Origin: Erwinia tracheiphila
Lineage (GTDB): Bacteria > Pseudomonadota > Gammaproteobacteria > Enterobacterales > Enterobacteriaceae
NCBI RefSeq assembly: GCF_021365465.1
Contig: NZ_CP089932.1
Location: forward strand, 2,046,001-2,110,000
DNA length: 64,000 nt
Direction: 5' to 3'
This document shows positions 18,368-26,566 of the stretch, piece after piece. Position numbers and translations under genes: made by a program. Under the pieces are notes generated by a model. It had not been told where the DNA came from, searched no databases, and was given only the letters and a program-made list of their open reading frames with translations. Within the stretch, counting starts at the first letter, position 1. Each line of letters begins with the position of its first letter.

Positions 18368-18661
18368 TCACCCCTTTTCTTTCAGTTCGTTTTGTAACAG
18401 CAGGTCGCTCATATGCCGTAACTGTCGCAGTTCCGGCAGTGCCGCTTTCAGGTCTCCGCGCAGGTTCGCCATATCCAGTTGCAGGGCGTGCAGCTCTTTC
18501 TGATTCGGCAACGTGGAGAAAGCATTCTCCAGCAGGCTGACCCGGTTTTTCAGGACTTCAACCTCATCACGTCTGGCGTAGGTTTTGGCCAGGATAAAAA
18601 TGAGGATGTTGAAAACAATCGTGGCAACCGCACACAGAATGGCCCAGTGTTCTTTAATCAT
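18368..18661 (-). CDS. DUF2730-like membrane/coiled-coil protein (Mu gp25 position)
   Basis: A 97-residue protein with one N-terminal membrane helix (WAILCAVATIVFNILIFILA, residues 6-25) followed by a coiled coil (DEVEVLKNRVSLLENAFSTL and onward). This plan matches DUF2730 proteins of Mu-like phages, found between the TraR-like and gp26-like genes. The ATG giving MIKEHWA is used; a TTG three codons earlier is possible. Function unknown. Confidence 0.72.
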   Translation of the reverse strand: MIKEHWAILCAVATIVFNILIFILAKTYARRDEVEVLKNRVSLLENAFSTLPNQKELHALQLDMANLRGDLKAALPELRQLRHMSDLLLQNELKEKG

Positions 18662-18878
18662 GTCCAGCAAGGCGGGCCTCCCGTTTTTCTGTCAATGTCT
18701 GACACCGGACACAGCGGGTAAAGCCAGGGTCAATGGTTAACCTCTGGGGTGCTATATCCTCACCACAATCAATACATATGCCATCACCATGCAGCACGGG
18801 GCGGCCAATGTGTGCTGCGATAATGTGATCACGCGTCCGTTGTTCCAGAACGCTGGCATAATCTGCTTCGTCAGCCAT
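18654..18878 (-). CDS. TraR/DksA-type zinc finger protein
   Basis: A 74-residue protein with a CIDC-x17-CVRC four-cysteine zinc finger in the TraR/DksA C4 style and a helical N-terminus carrying DEADYASVLEQRTRD. TraR-like phage proteins bind the secondary channel of RNA polymerase and mimic DksA with ppGpp. The acidic N-terminus agrees with that. It overlaps Rz1 and Rz stops upstream and the DUF2730 gene downstream. Confidence 0.85.
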   Translation of the reverse strand: MADEADYASVLEQRTRDHIIAAHIGRPVLHGDGICIDCGEDIAPQRLTIDPGFTRCVRCQTLTEKREARLAGHD

Positions 18879-19158
18879 TATTCGGTTCCTGATTGATTTC
18901 CTGCCAGCGCCGGATGGCTTTCAGCCTGCTCTCCAGATTCTGGCTCCATTCCCCGTAGCGGCTGGCGTGTATCAGCAGTGCTTGGGGACTTCCCGATGTC
19001 GGCGGTGGAGGCTTGAGAGGAATTTGAGTCATGGCGTTCGGTAGTCGGGGACAGACGGTTATTACCGGTAGCGGTTTCGTAGCCAAAGGCGGTGATATAG
19101 ACCCGCAGGCTGTCAGGGCCAAGGCCGGTATAAGTTTTGCCATCATTTTTAATCGCAT
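18871..19158 (-). CDS. Rz1-like outer-membrane spanin lipoprotein (nested in Rz)
   Basis: A 95-residue frame lies in the +1 register almost wholly inside the Rz gene. It starts MRLKMMAKLIPALALTACGS: a short signal sequence with the lipobox LTAC, so the mature protein would begin with acylated Cys. It is proline-rich after that (PLKPPPPTS), as Rz1 proteins are. A GGAG site lies seven bases before the chosen ATG. With Rz it should bridge the inner and outer membrane at lysis. Confidence 0.85.
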   Translation of the reverse strand: MRLKMMAKLIPALALTACGSISPPLATKPLPVITVCPRLPNAMTQIPLKPPPPTSGSPQALLIHASRYGEWSQNLESRLKAIRRWQEINQEPNNG

Positions 19159-19480
19159 CGGGAATACTCCGGTCATACTGCTGTTTTGCCTCTGCCAGCA
19201 CCTGAGTGGTGGCATACAAATCAGCGGTAAGTTGCTCATTGGCTGTATCCAGCGCCTTCAGTCTGTCCGTTGCCTCACGCAGCGTCCGGTTATGCAGTTC
19301 GGCTGCATTTTTCTGGTCTTCAGAAAAGGCATACCGGGCGTCACTTAATGCGCGTTCAGCGGCTGAAATCTGCGGCATCAGCCTGGCGGTGGTCATGGTG
19401 TTACCCAGCTTAAAACCGGATATCAGACAGATAATGCCTGCGACGATATAGCCACCGCAGGAGCGTAAGAGACTAATCAT
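18878..19480 (-). CDS. Rz-like inner-membrane spanin
   Basis: A 200-residue i-spanin with an N-terminal membrane anchor (GGYIVAGIICLISGFKLG) and a long helical periplasmic part (QISAAERALSDARYAFSEDQ and onward). I start it at the ATG giving MISLLRSCGGY, which overlaps the holin-like gene stop by eight bases; the open frame upstream is unsupported. The C-terminus is low-complexity, Ser/Glu/Pro-rich, because it overlaps the Rz1 frame. Confidence 0.82.
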   Translation of the reverse strand: MISLLRSCGGYIVAGIICLISGFKLGNTMTTARLMPQISAAERALSDARYAFSEDQKNAAELHNRTLREATDRLKALDTANEQLTADLYATTQVLAEAKQQYDRSIPDAIKNDGKTYTGLGPDSLRVYITAFGYETATGNNRLSPTTERHDSNSSQASTADIGKSPSTADTRQPLRGMEPESGEQAESHPALAGNQSGTE

Positions 19481-19706
19481 CAAGGCCGACCTCACGATGA
19501 CGTTTAATGGAGGCCTGCTTTGATGCCTGAGTGTTGATGACCCAGGCGGTGAGATAGCCAATATAGAGCCATTCATCCAGGTTCCCCTGCCATGCAGAAC
19601 ACAGCAGCACGGCAGTGCTGGCTATAAAGGCTCCGCACAGCATGGTGTCTGAGGTTGAAAGGTGGCCGTCAGGGTTACTGATAAGCTGTTTAAGATTAGT
19701 CAGCAT
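19473..19706 (-). CDS. Holin-like small membrane protein
   Basis: A 77-residue protein with two predicted membrane segments (TMLCGAFIASTAVLLCSAW and EWLYIGYLTAWVINT) and a charged tail. Between the endolysin-linked small gene and Rz, this is where a holin is expected. Its start ATG overlaps the stop of the upstream gene by eleven bases. It is similar in plan to short holin-like proteins of Mu-like prophages. The holin function is inferred from context. Confidence 0.65.
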   Translation of the reverse strand: MLTNLKQLISNPDGHLSTSDTMLCGAFIASTAVLLCSAWQGNLDEWLYIGYLTAWVINTQASKQASIKRHREVGLDD

Positions 19707-19995
19707 GTTGTTCCCGAATGAGTTTTTCAATTTTCTGTCGGGCCACTTCAGCGCTTATTCCCACCGTTTTAGCCAGGCGGATATCCTGAGCGGTCACGCT
19801 CTGCCAGCCCTGACGATAAAAAGACTGGTAAGTGGCGTTATGGCTGTAGAGCGGCACCACGTCAATAGACTCGCCCGCCAGTGCGAGATGCAGGCAGCGT
19901 TCACGCGCTTCAAAATAGGTGCGGCGATAGCGCGGATTACGCAGTTCGGGGAGCAGCTTTTGCAGCAGGCAGACCGACATGGTGGGCGAGGTCAT
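19696..19995 (-). CDS. Small lysis-cassette protein of unknown function
   Basis: A 99-residue protein between the endolysin and the holin-like gene, overlapping both. It is basic in its middle (RNPRYRRTYFEARERCLHLAL) and ends with a helix-turn-helix-like stretch (DIRLAKTVGISAEVARQKIEKLI). I do not recognise a family. The C-terminal segment could bind DNA, but nothing else supports that. Confidence 0.7.
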   Translation of the reverse strand: MTSPTMSVCLLQKLLPELRNPRYRRTYFEARERCLHLALAGESIDVVPLYSHNATYQSFYRQGWQSVTAQDIRLAKTVGISAEVARQKIEKLIREQHAD

Positions 19996-20501
19996 TAAAG
20001 CACCTCCAGAACGGACGCTGTCAGCTTGTCCAGGCGGTTAAACCAGCCGTTCATAAAGCGGATCTGAACCGGTGAATGCGCAATAATGCGGGCATAGGTT
20101 TGTGAACGCTGGTTCATCAGGCGGACGAACAGTAACAAAGGCTGGATAGCTTCTGTCGCCGCCAGCGTTCGGGCACCGATAATGCCATCGTCAGCCACGC
20201 GCAGGGCACGCTGTAGCTGCTGGATAGCGGTTTTGTACCCGTGCTGTACGGCACCATCAAACACGGCAAGGGAAATACCGGCGGGTAGCCGATCACATCC
20301 GGTTTTTAGCCAGTAATCACGATAGTAAATTTCACTCGCCTGCTCTTGTGTCAGTTCGGCGATATTCAGTGCGGGATAGCTGCGTTTACTGATGCCGAAT
20401 TTTGTTTCTCCGCCACGGTCAGCAGGGTCATTAACATAGCCGCCTTCCGCCGTGAGCATATAATCAATGGCATGAATAAATGTAACGCTGTAGGGGATCA
20501 T
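19995..20501 (-). CDS. Endolysin, glycoside hydrolase family 108 (N-acetylmuramidase)
   Basis: A 168-residue peptidoglycan hydrolase. The N-terminal catalytic domain has the EGGYVNDPADRGGETKFGIS signature (residues 19-38) with the likely catalytic Glu in AEGGY. The C-terminal part is the peptidoglycan-binding domain usual for this family (ALRVADDGIIGARTLAA). No secretion signal is evident, so release should depend on the holin. It is the first late gene after the Mor-type activator and probably starts the late transcript. Confidence 0.9.
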   Translation of the reverse strand: MIPYSVTFIHAIDYMLTAEGGYVNDPADRGGETKFGISKRSYPALNIAELTQEQASEIYYRDYWLKTGCDRLPAGISLAVFDGAVQHGYKTAIQQLQRALRVADDGIIGARTLAATEAIQPLLLFVRLMNQRSQTYARIIAHSPVQIRFMNGWFNRLDKLTASVLEVL

Positions 20502-20563
20502 AATCGCTACCTGTTGATAATCGGTAGCTCATCATTACGCGGGGGGATGGTCAGGTGGGTTTG

Positions 20564-20587
20564 TGGCGGGTCAAACAAAACCCGCCA
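20564..20587. promoter_or_regulatory. Perfect inverted repeat in the activator-endolysin gap
   Basis: TGGCGGGT and ACCCGCCA flank an eight-base spacer in the 121-base gap between the Mor-type activator and the endolysin. Possible roles are a terminator of the middle transcript or an activator binding site, since Mor/C proteins bind dyad sites just upstream of their promoters. No T tract follows on the transcribed strand, which favours the second. Confidence 0.45.
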
Positions 20588-20622
20588 GGATAAGCGTGTT
20601 TTAATTGCCGGGGAATTTATTT

Positions 20623-21063
20623 TCATTCCGGATCGGAAGTAAACAGATCCCTCTGATATCGTTTACGGTGCAGGGCCAGCTGCTGACGCAGGATAGCATA
20701 CACGGTGGAATGCGTTAGCGTGTGTTTTTTGGCCAGAACATCCACATTCCCCCGCGAACGGCTCCATTCATCGAACAGCTGATTATCGCGTAATGCTGCG
20801 CGAAGTGCGTCACCGGTTGGCAGATAAACCGCCCGGCCCCCATAATAATTTGCCAGCGCCCCCACCAGTTTACCGGCTGACAGGCGGGCGGCCACCTCGT
20901 CATATCCCTGTCGTTGCAGCTCGGCACAGAAGAGATCAACCATATCGGCCAGCAACTGGGGCCAGCGTGCGTGCAGCTCCCCTGTTGGGATCGTGTCCAT
21001 CCGGTCAAGCAGTTGCCCCAGTTCAGCATGGTCATCATCAAACAGTTGTAGATTATCGTTCAT
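20623..21063 (-). CDS. Mor-type transcriptional activator
   Basis: A 146-residue protein of the Mu Mor/C family. The C-terminal half holds the signature: LVGALANYYGGRAVYLPTGD (dimer strand) followed by FDEWSRSRGNVDVLAKKHTLTHSTVYAIL (helix-turn-helix). It should activate the promoter of the next operon, which begins with the endolysin. I start it at the ATG overlapping the stop of the upstream gene (MNDNLQLFDDD). Only one Mor/C-type gene is seen here, whereas Mu has two. Confidence 0.9.
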   Translation of the reverse strand: MNDNLQLFDDDHAELGQLLDRMDTIPTGELHARWPQLLADMVDLFCAELQRQGYDEVAARLSAGKLVGALANYYGGRAVYLPTGDALRAALRDNQLFDEWSRSRGNVDVLAKKHTLTHSTVYAILRQQLALHRKRYQRDLFTSDPE

Positions 21064-21569
21064 ACATCCTCCTGACGTCTGAGCCACTCGCTGCCGCCGG
21101 GCAGCGTGCTGACATCAACGCCCATCCTTTCCATTTGCCTGAACCAGGCTTCATTGCTGTCAGAACCGTTGCCGGGCTGCTGTTTTTCCCGGGCGCTGAC
21201 GCTACTGCTTTGCGCAAACACCTGCTCTGATGACTGATAGACGGTTTTCAGATAGTTATGGTTTGACAGCGGTTTCTTATCTCCCTGTAGCCGTTTCTCT
21301 CTGATACGGTCTACCGTTTCACTCAACGCATGTGAGAGCACCCGCCCGGGCTTGTAAAGCGCCAGTACCTCAGTGGCCAGTTTCAATGCGCGGCTGTTGC
21401 TCAGATTGGCTTTCTCACGGCGAAACAGCCCGATATAGGCCACCAGATGGCGGGCACAGCTTCCGGGCAGGTCAGCCAGCGTTTTAAGCAACTGGCGGCT
21501 GGCATCATCTTCACACAACGCCTCAAGGTGCCAGTCAGTGTGGCAGACAGGACAGCGGGACAGTTTCAT
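21060..21569 (-). CDS. Phage protein with N-terminal zinc-finger-like motif
   Basis: A 169-residue protein starting MKLSRCPVCHTDWHLEALCEDD, where CPVCH and the later Cys/His residues could bind zinc. The middle is helical and basic, and the C-terminus is a Ser/Gln-rich linker followed by RQMERMGVDVSTLPGG. It lies in the early/middle region between GemA and the Mor-type activator and overlaps both. I do not recognise the family; a nucleic-acid-binding role is possible but unproven. Confidence 0.7.
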   Translation of the reverse strand: MKLSRCPVCHTDWHLEALCEDDASRQLLKTLADLPGSCARHLVAYIGLFRREKANLSNSRALKLATEVLALYKPGRVLSHALSETVDRIREKRLQGDKKPLSNHNYLKTVYQSSEQVFAQSSSVSAREKQQPGNGSDSNEAWFRQMERMGVDVSTLPGGSEWLRRQEDV

Positions 21570-22120
21570 AAGCTGGCCTCGTAAGCATCGGTAATGATGT
21601 CGTAATCACGCGATGCATTCCCGGTAACCGGATTCACCGGATGAGCCACGCGGCGTGCTGTCAGAAACGCCAGCATCAGCCGGATATGCCATTGTTTAAG
21701 GCACTCCAGTACCCGGTACGCCAGCCAGCCATCAAGCCAGCCCACCTCGGCAACGCCTTCACCGTTGTTGAGCTGAGAGGTCATGCGCTTAACGTAAGCA
21801 TTTAACGCCAGTTCGCCGTCGCTGCTGACGAAACCGTGACGAAACATGGTGCCCCAGATGGCGCGGATTTTAGCAATCTCCTCAGTGCGTGGTTTTCCCT
21901 TTGAATTGGGTTTAACCCGCACTGAACTCTTTTTAAAAGAGCGTTTAAATCCCCGCTGTTGCAGTTCCGAATAAACATTTAATAATTCGCCGTGACTCAT
22001 TTTACTGCAACTGGATTTACCGTTAGCCGTATTAGACAGCAATAAACAATAGGTTTCATCATCCAGTTTCAGCTTTCCTTTGGCTACATGGATTAGCCTG
22101 ATTAATTGTGGTTTATCCAT
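21566..22120 (-). CDS. GemA-like regulatory protein (DUF1018, Mu gp16)
   Basis: A 184-residue protein of the GemA family. It starts MDKPQLIRLIHVAKGKLKLDDETYCLLL and has GKSSCSKMSHGELLNVYSEL, the conserved N-terminal pattern. The C-terminal part, IRAIWGTMFRHGFVSSDGELALNAYVKRMT, is also typical. In Mu, GemA modulates host gene expression and replication timing. An AAGAGG ribosome site lies nine bases upstream of the ATG. A 110-base gap with a seven-base inverted repeat precedes it. Confidence 0.88.
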   Translation of the reverse strand: MDKPQLIRLIHVAKGKLKLDDETYCLLLSNTANGKSSCSKMSHGELLNVYSELQQRGFKRSFKKSSVRVKPNSKGKPRTEEIAKIRAIWGTMFRHGFVSSDGELALNAYVKRMTSQLNNGEGVAEVGWLDGWLAYRVLECLKQWHIRLMLAFLTARRVAHPVNPVTGNASRDYDIITDAYEASL

Positions 22121-22230
22121 TAATAAATACCTCTTGATGTCTGATTCTGGCGTAAGTGTGCCCGACGCGATTACGCCAATAAAAACTCAGGGTGATAAGA
22201 ATTAAGTCGCTAGCGTGGAAACTTTAAAGG

Positions 22231-22491
22231 CTAATATGAGCCGTTCTTTGTGTAATCGGCAATAATATTCCCTTCTGCGTCAAAATACTTAACTCCACAG
22301 GTCGGATGGCAGTTGTGTTTTTTCTTTCCGTATTTCAACTGATTAACGAAAACAACATCCAGATTAGCACTGCCATTCATGCCAACAATAGTTCCCGGTT
22401 CGCCGTACACTTCAACCATCATGCCAAGTCGGGCAAAATCTATGCCACGGCATCGGATCATATCTTCAACAAATTGCTTTTCCTTACTCAT
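22231..22491 (-). CDS. Small early phage protein
   Basis: An 86-residue protein following the DUF3164 gene, using the ATG one base after that gene's stop. It has a compact beta-rich centre (ARLGMMVEVYGEPGTIVGMNGSA) and a C-terminal patch HNCHPTCGVKYFDAEGNI. The GTIVG strand pattern resembles small SH3-like barrels. I do not recognise its function. The same segment appears in early regions of other Mu-like prophages as far as I recall, which is only weak support. Confidence 0.65.
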   Translation of the reverse strand: MSKEKQFVEDMIRCRGIDFARLGMMVEVYGEPGTIVGMNGSANLDVVFVNQLKYGKKKHNCHPTCGVKYFDAEGNIIADYTKNGSY

Positions 22492-22492
22492 G

Positions 22493-23107
22493 CTAAACCC
22501 CCGATATATCCAGACTGATTTGTTCATATTTACCACTGGGCTGGCGCAGATAGATACGCAGGTACTGACTGGTTCCCGTCACCTGAATGGCATCGGCAAT
22601 GGCTGACATGGCTTCGTTCCAGCGTGGGTCGTCAATAGCCAGCTGGCGCAATCCAAGAACCTGATTGATATCAATACGCCCCTGCTTGTTGACGCGGAAA
22701 GCATGATCGACCATCGCTATCAGATTGACGTTAGCCCCGTCAGACCATTCAACCACGCACTCATCGATCAGTTTTTTAGCCGCCTGGATACGCTCGTCAA
22801 AGACCCTGTGATCGCCAATCGCACGCATAATTTTGAACTGGCCATCAAAGCTTGGCAGGGTGACGTTTCCCTTTGTACCGCCATATTCAACGCCGTACTC
22901 TCTGGATGACAAATCAATAAAGTCCCCGATTTGCTTCATGGATGCGGCTTTGAAATCTGCCATAGCCTGACGCAATGCCCTGGCAGCCTCGACAATATTC
23001 ATCACGACATCATCACGCAGCATATCAATCGGACGGATCAGGTTTTGCGGCACCAGATGGCCCTGAGCGTTCTGGCGGTAGCCAGTCTGTTCAGTGTCTT
23101 TATTCAT
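22493..23107 (-). CDS. DUF3164 family early phage protein
   Basis: A 204-residue protein of DUF3164, a family found in early operons of Mu-like phages. The signature DFIDLSSREYGVEYGGTKGNVTLPSFDGQFKI is visible in residues about 62-95, followed by ERIQAAKKLIDECVVEWS and NKQGRIDINQVLGLR. Function is unknown; its position next to the transposition genes suggests a role in early replication. It overlaps the upstream 80-codon gene by eight bases. Confidence 0.88.
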   Translation of the reverse strand: MNKDTEQTGYRQNAQGHLVPQNLIRPIDMLRDDVVMNIVEAARALRQAMADFKAASMKQIGDFIDLSSREYGVEYGGTKGNVTLPSFDGQFKIMRAIGDHRVFDERIQAAKKLIDECVVEWSDGANVNLIAMVDHAFRVNKQGRIDINQVLGLRQLAIDDPRWNEAMSAIADAIQVTGTSQYLRIYLRQPSGKYEQISLDISGV

Positions 23108-23342
23108 AATGACTCTCCTTACTCCAGTAAATAATGCAGCCCTGCACCATAGCGGTATACGCTTTGCTCATGCAGCCATTGCGGGTAACAGTCAGTTCCT
23201 TAGACCGTCGGATAAGGTCCAGACACGGGAGCACAATTTCCAGTAGTGGTCTGGCGCGTTCGGTACTGACCCGTCTGATTTGAACGTTACGGCGTTCCAG
23301 CCATCCCACCGCGTTAACCAACTGTGTTGCTTTACGTCTCAT
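23100..23342 (-). CDS. Small basic early phage protein
   Basis: An 80-residue basic protein (MRRKATQLVNAVGWLERRNVQI and onward) lying between B and the DUF3164 gene and overlapping both by a few bases. No motif is recognised. The many Arg/Lys residues would suit nucleic-acid binding. Tight overlap with both neighbours is the main reason to accept it as a gene. Confidence 0.6.
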   Translation of the reverse strand: MRRKATQLVNAVGWLERRNVQIRRVSTERARPLLEIVLPCLDLIRRSKELTVTRNGCMSKAYTAMVQGCIIYWSKESHYE

Positions 23343-24290
23343 GCGTGTACTCCTTCCAGGTCTTTGACGGCGGCGCGAATATGCTTCTCCGTCAGGGCTT
23401 CGTTGCTCCCTCTGGCAAACATGGTGGCCAGACGGAGCGTATGGGAAACGGTGCGTAATGCGCCCGGGCGTTCTGACAGCGTATGGATCAGTGCGCGTTC
23501 GGCCTTACCCGTCAGTCCCCAGGCATCGGCAATCGCCGTGATGTCATCCCGTTTTGTCTTCAGGATGGCCACTTTTTTGGCGATTCGGCTGAACAGGCGG
23601 GCAAAATCAACGCTGCGGGAACTGCCGCCCGTCAGCCTGGCGTACACCTGATGATTGCCCACCAGAGCCAGCCCGATACCGGTTTCTTCCTGAAGGATGC
23701 GCAGCTCTTCCAGTACCGGATAATCAAGGTGGTCGGCCTCGTCAATAATCAGCAGGCCCTGCGTTCCGCGCAGCTTCCTGCGTACAGCCCGGCCCAGCTG
23801 CCCGGCGCGGCGCGTCACCGACACCCAGCTCCAGCGCCATCTCATACAGTGCTTCACTGATGCTGGCGCGGGAAGGCGAGACGGTGATTAACCAGACGTT
23901 CGGACGCTCTGCCGCAAACTGCTGTAAGGAACGGGTCTTGCCCACGCCGGGGCTGCCATAGATAACGGTGATGCACTGGGCCAGCTGGGCGTATTGCAGC
24001 GCACTCCATATCTGTCGGACGGTTCTGGTCTTTACAAAATCAGGCGCTTCCGGCATTTCATTTGCCCGGCGGCTGCGATTCTCCAGCCAGACGGAGAGCT
24101 GACCGGCAATCTTGCTGTTATCACCCGGATAACTTTCATTCATAAACTGCGAGAGTGCCGTTGATGAAATCGCGCTTTCACGGGCGATGGTGCTGTAGGT
24201 CACATCGTCACGCTCAACCGTCCCGCGTATTGCGGCGCGGACATCCGCCATCGCGGTCTGTGCGTGAGCTGAATCCAGTACGTTACTCAT
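23339..24290 (-). pseudogene. DNA transposition protein B (AAA ATPase), broken by a frameshift
   Basis: This is the Mu B homologue, the ATPase that delivers target DNA to the transposase and stimulates it. The first frame (182 codons) carries an N-terminal HTH-like region and the Walker A motif GSPGVGKT. The second frame, starting inside it, carries the Walker B LLIIDEADHLD and the C-terminal DNA-binding helices. The register changes at GGTGACGCGCCGCGCCGGG (about 23798-23812). The span of 952 bases is one too many for an open 316-codon gene, so one extra base, for example in GGG, explains it. Replicative transposition should be impaired if the lesion is real. Confidence 0.85.
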
Positions 24291-24292
24291 GG

Positions 24293-26275
24293 TTATACTC
24301 CCAGATTATTTTTCTGCTGCTGCTCGTGTAAGCAGGCAACGGCATTTTCAAAGGCATGGTCGTAGCCGGTCTCAGGCTGTTCCTCTGCCCATTCACGGCG
24401 CACGGTATTACCGGCAGGACGACAGATTTCTACAACACGGCTTTCAGGGGGTTCCGGTGGCAAGGTATCGGGCATCCGCTCTGCCACTTCCAGCGCGGTC
24501 ATGCGGCGCTGTGCAGCCGTTGCTTCTTTGGTACGCTTAACAAAACGGTTACGGTTACGGTGATGCTCACGGGCGGCCTGAGTGTCACCAAATCCGGCTT
24601 TCTCAATGCAGGCGGCTTCACAGATAAAGCGTCCGTCCAGGGTGTAACACAACACGCTGGCGTGTAACTGCGCCGGGTCAAAGCGCACCACAATCTTATT
24701 GGGCCTGATACTCAGTAGCTGCTCGTTGTGGTAGCGATTCTCGCGGCCCTGCAATTTCCCGCCCGCTTTCAGGACAAAGATGCCATTGTTTACGGTGACG
24801 GCCTCGGACGGCAGCAGTAACAGGTGCCGCTGCTCTGCGGTGGCCTTACGCACGGCGCTTTCCTGATAGCTCTGCTCAAAAGCGGCATCAAAAGAAAGAA
24901 TGCCCCGGCAGACTTCGGTATCGCGCCCCGGGCGTCGATTCCAGAAAGCGATCCCCTCAGCCAGCGCTTTTAAAAACACCCGGGCTTCAACGACCCGTTC
25001 ACCATAATTATCCGGCTTGGCCATCGGGCTGACGCCCGTGTACGCCCCGGCCAGCAGGGGATGTTTATCCACCACCTCACCCAGTCCGCCGTGAGAGAAA
25101 GCACGTTCAACCGGCTTGGCCTGACCGTGCCCCTGACCAAACAGCACGCTGGTCCAGTGCAGTTTGATACCCAGCAGGGGAATAATGCCCTTCGGATCAT
25201 CCTCCTTTACCTTAAAGCGGTAACGGTTCGGCACACCGCCGGTCATCCATTTATTGGCGGCGGCGCGGGTGTTATCGATGGTGATATGTTTCGGGATGCC
25301 GTACTGCCCGACCACATCGGCCAGTGCCAGGCGAATCGAATCGCTGTTCTCTGACACATCGGTACGCCAGCCCAGAATTTTACGGCTACGAATATCCTGC
25401 CAGACCCACGTTTTAGGCCGGATAACTTCGCCATTGAACCAGCGAACGAATACGTTGTGCTGGTAGCCATCGCCGTTTATCCATTCCATTGCATCCAGTT
25501 CCAGCACGCTGCGTTCCTGAGCCGGATAAAGCTGCATCAGGGCGTGTTCTCCTTCGCGTAATAAGACCATTTGCTCTGTTGGTACTTCACGCTCCAGCTT
25601 GCGCCTCAGTGATGACAGGCTCGGTATGGTCCACCCATGTGCTGTGGCGGCTTCTTTCAGTCGGGCATAGCAGGTGCGTAATGCCGGTTGTTCCGGGCGA
25701 AGGTAATCAGCAAGAAGGAAGTCCCAGGCGTCAGGGGAGCATTCAGCCTCTTTCTTTTTACGGGTGGCGAGATTGCGGCCATGTTTACCAACCAGTGCCG
25801 CCAGCCAGTCAGTCCGGTCAAACGGTCTGGCAAGGTAGTACCAGCGCCGAACGCTGGCGGGGGCAATATGCAGGGCTTTCCCCACAGAATCGAACGCCGT
25901 CAGGGTATCAATGCCGGAGTCAATCAGTCCGGCCACCGCCATGACGGCTTCGCATTTTGCGCGTGCTTTTTCACGCTGTCTGTTGCTGGCGTTATTCCAG
26001 TGTTGCCACAGTGACTCGCGGCAGTAAAATTCAATGGAACTCTTTTTAACTTTATAAAATTTCTCGCCGATTTTTATGCTTTCAGCTTTTTTTAGTAATG
26101 CAACACGTGCTTCGATGGGAAAGGACTCAATTGGATACTCAATGGCTTTAGAACTACCTCTTTTTCGGCCATTCCAAGACGATGAGGATGCTAATTTTCG
26201 AATTCCTCTTTCGGTGGTAGGTAATCCAGGTAAACCAGCCAACTCTTGAGCTGTATACCAGTCATTTCTGTCCAT
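24293..26275 (-). CDS. Transposase A (MuA-like DDE recombinase)
   Basis: A 660-residue transposase that both integrates and replicates the phage. The N-terminus (WYTAQELAGLPGLPTTERGIRKLA) is the Mu-type winged helix that binds internal sites. The catalytic triad is visible as Asp261 (ELDAMEW), Asp334 (TIDNTRAA) and Glu390 (KPVERAF), almost the same spacing as MuA 269/336/392. The C-terminal Arg-rich segment (AAREHHRNRNRFVKRTKEA) corresponds to the region that contacts B and ClpX. It is intact. It overlaps the end of the upstream small regulatory gene, so translation may be coupled. Confidence 0.95.
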   Translation of the reverse strand: MDRNDWYTAQELAGLPGLPTTERGIRKLASSSSWNGRKRGSSKAIEYPIESFPIEARVALLKKAESIKIGEKFYKVKKSSIEFYCRESLWQHWNNASNRQREKARAKCEAVMAVAGLIDSGIDTLTAFDSVGKALHIAPASVRRWYYLARPFDRTDWLAALVGKHGRNLATRKKKEAECSPDAWDFLLADYLRPEQPALRTCYARLKEAATAHGWTIPSLSSLRRKLEREVPTEQMVLLREGEHALMQLYPAQERSVLELDAMEWINGDGYQHNVFVRWFNGEVIRPKTWVWQDIRSRKILGWRTDVSENSDSIRLALADVVGQYGIPKHITIDNTRAAANKWMTGGVPNRYRFKVKEDDPKGIIPLLGIKLHWTSVLFGQGHGQAKPVERAFSHGGLGEVVDKHPLLAGAYTGVSPMAKPDNYGERVVEARVFLKALAEGIAFWNRRPGRDTEVCRGILSFDAAFEQSYQESAVRKATAEQRHLLLLPSEAVTVNNGIFVLKAGGKLQGRENRYHNEQLLSIRPNKIVVRFDPAQLHASVLCYTLDGRFICEAACIEKAGFGDTQAAREHHRNRNRFVKRTKEATAAQRRMTALEVAERMPDTLPPEPPESRVVEICRPAGNTVRREWAEEQPETGYDHAFENAVACLHEQQQKNNLGV

Positions 26276-26486
26276 TGATATTCCTCCTGATTCCAGAGGC
26301 CTCTATCAATCTCTCCCTAACTTTAGCTCCTTTCAACCCATCCTAGGAGCCAATAAGTGTTTGTCTGGCATTGGGATACAGAATTCCATTTTCAAGACAC
26401 CAGCGATGCAAATTCGAGCCGTTGGATATAAGTCCCGCTCTAACTTGGCTAAGCAGAGTGGTGCCAGGGGTTAGATCTTTAACCAT
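26262..26486 (-). pseudogene. Early DNA-binding protein (Ner-position, BcepMu gp16-like) with in-frame amber codon
   Basis: From an ATG with a GGAG site ten bases upstream the frame reads MVKDLTPGTTLLSQVRAGLI, then RWCLENGILYPNARQTLIGS, a helix-turn-helix-like block, and meets TAG at codon 48. The same frame then continues for 26 codons as DGLKGAKVRERLIEASGI and ends in a TGA that overlaps the transposase ATG. Small proteins of the BcepMu gp16 type have Trp at the stop position (GSWxGxKG), so a single TGG to TAG change is the simplest explanation. It lies where Mu has ner, opposite the repressor. Without readthrough the protein is truncated to 47 residues. Confidence 0.7.
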
Positions 26487-26534
26487 CTTTGATATACTCC
26501 ACGCAGCATTTAAACAATTCAAATAAATACTATG

Positions 26535-26548
26535 CCAACAAATGTTGG
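26535..26548. promoter_or_regulatory. Palindromic operator candidate between repressor and early genes
   Basis: The 80-base divergent region between the early leftward genes and the rightward repressor holds the dyad CCAACA-AA-TGTTGG. This is where Mu-type repressors bind to block the early promoter. It lies 19-32 bases upstream of the repressor ATG. A role is inferred from position and symmetry only. Confidence 0.5.
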
Positions 26549-26566
26549 ATGTCAACGGGTGTTTAC

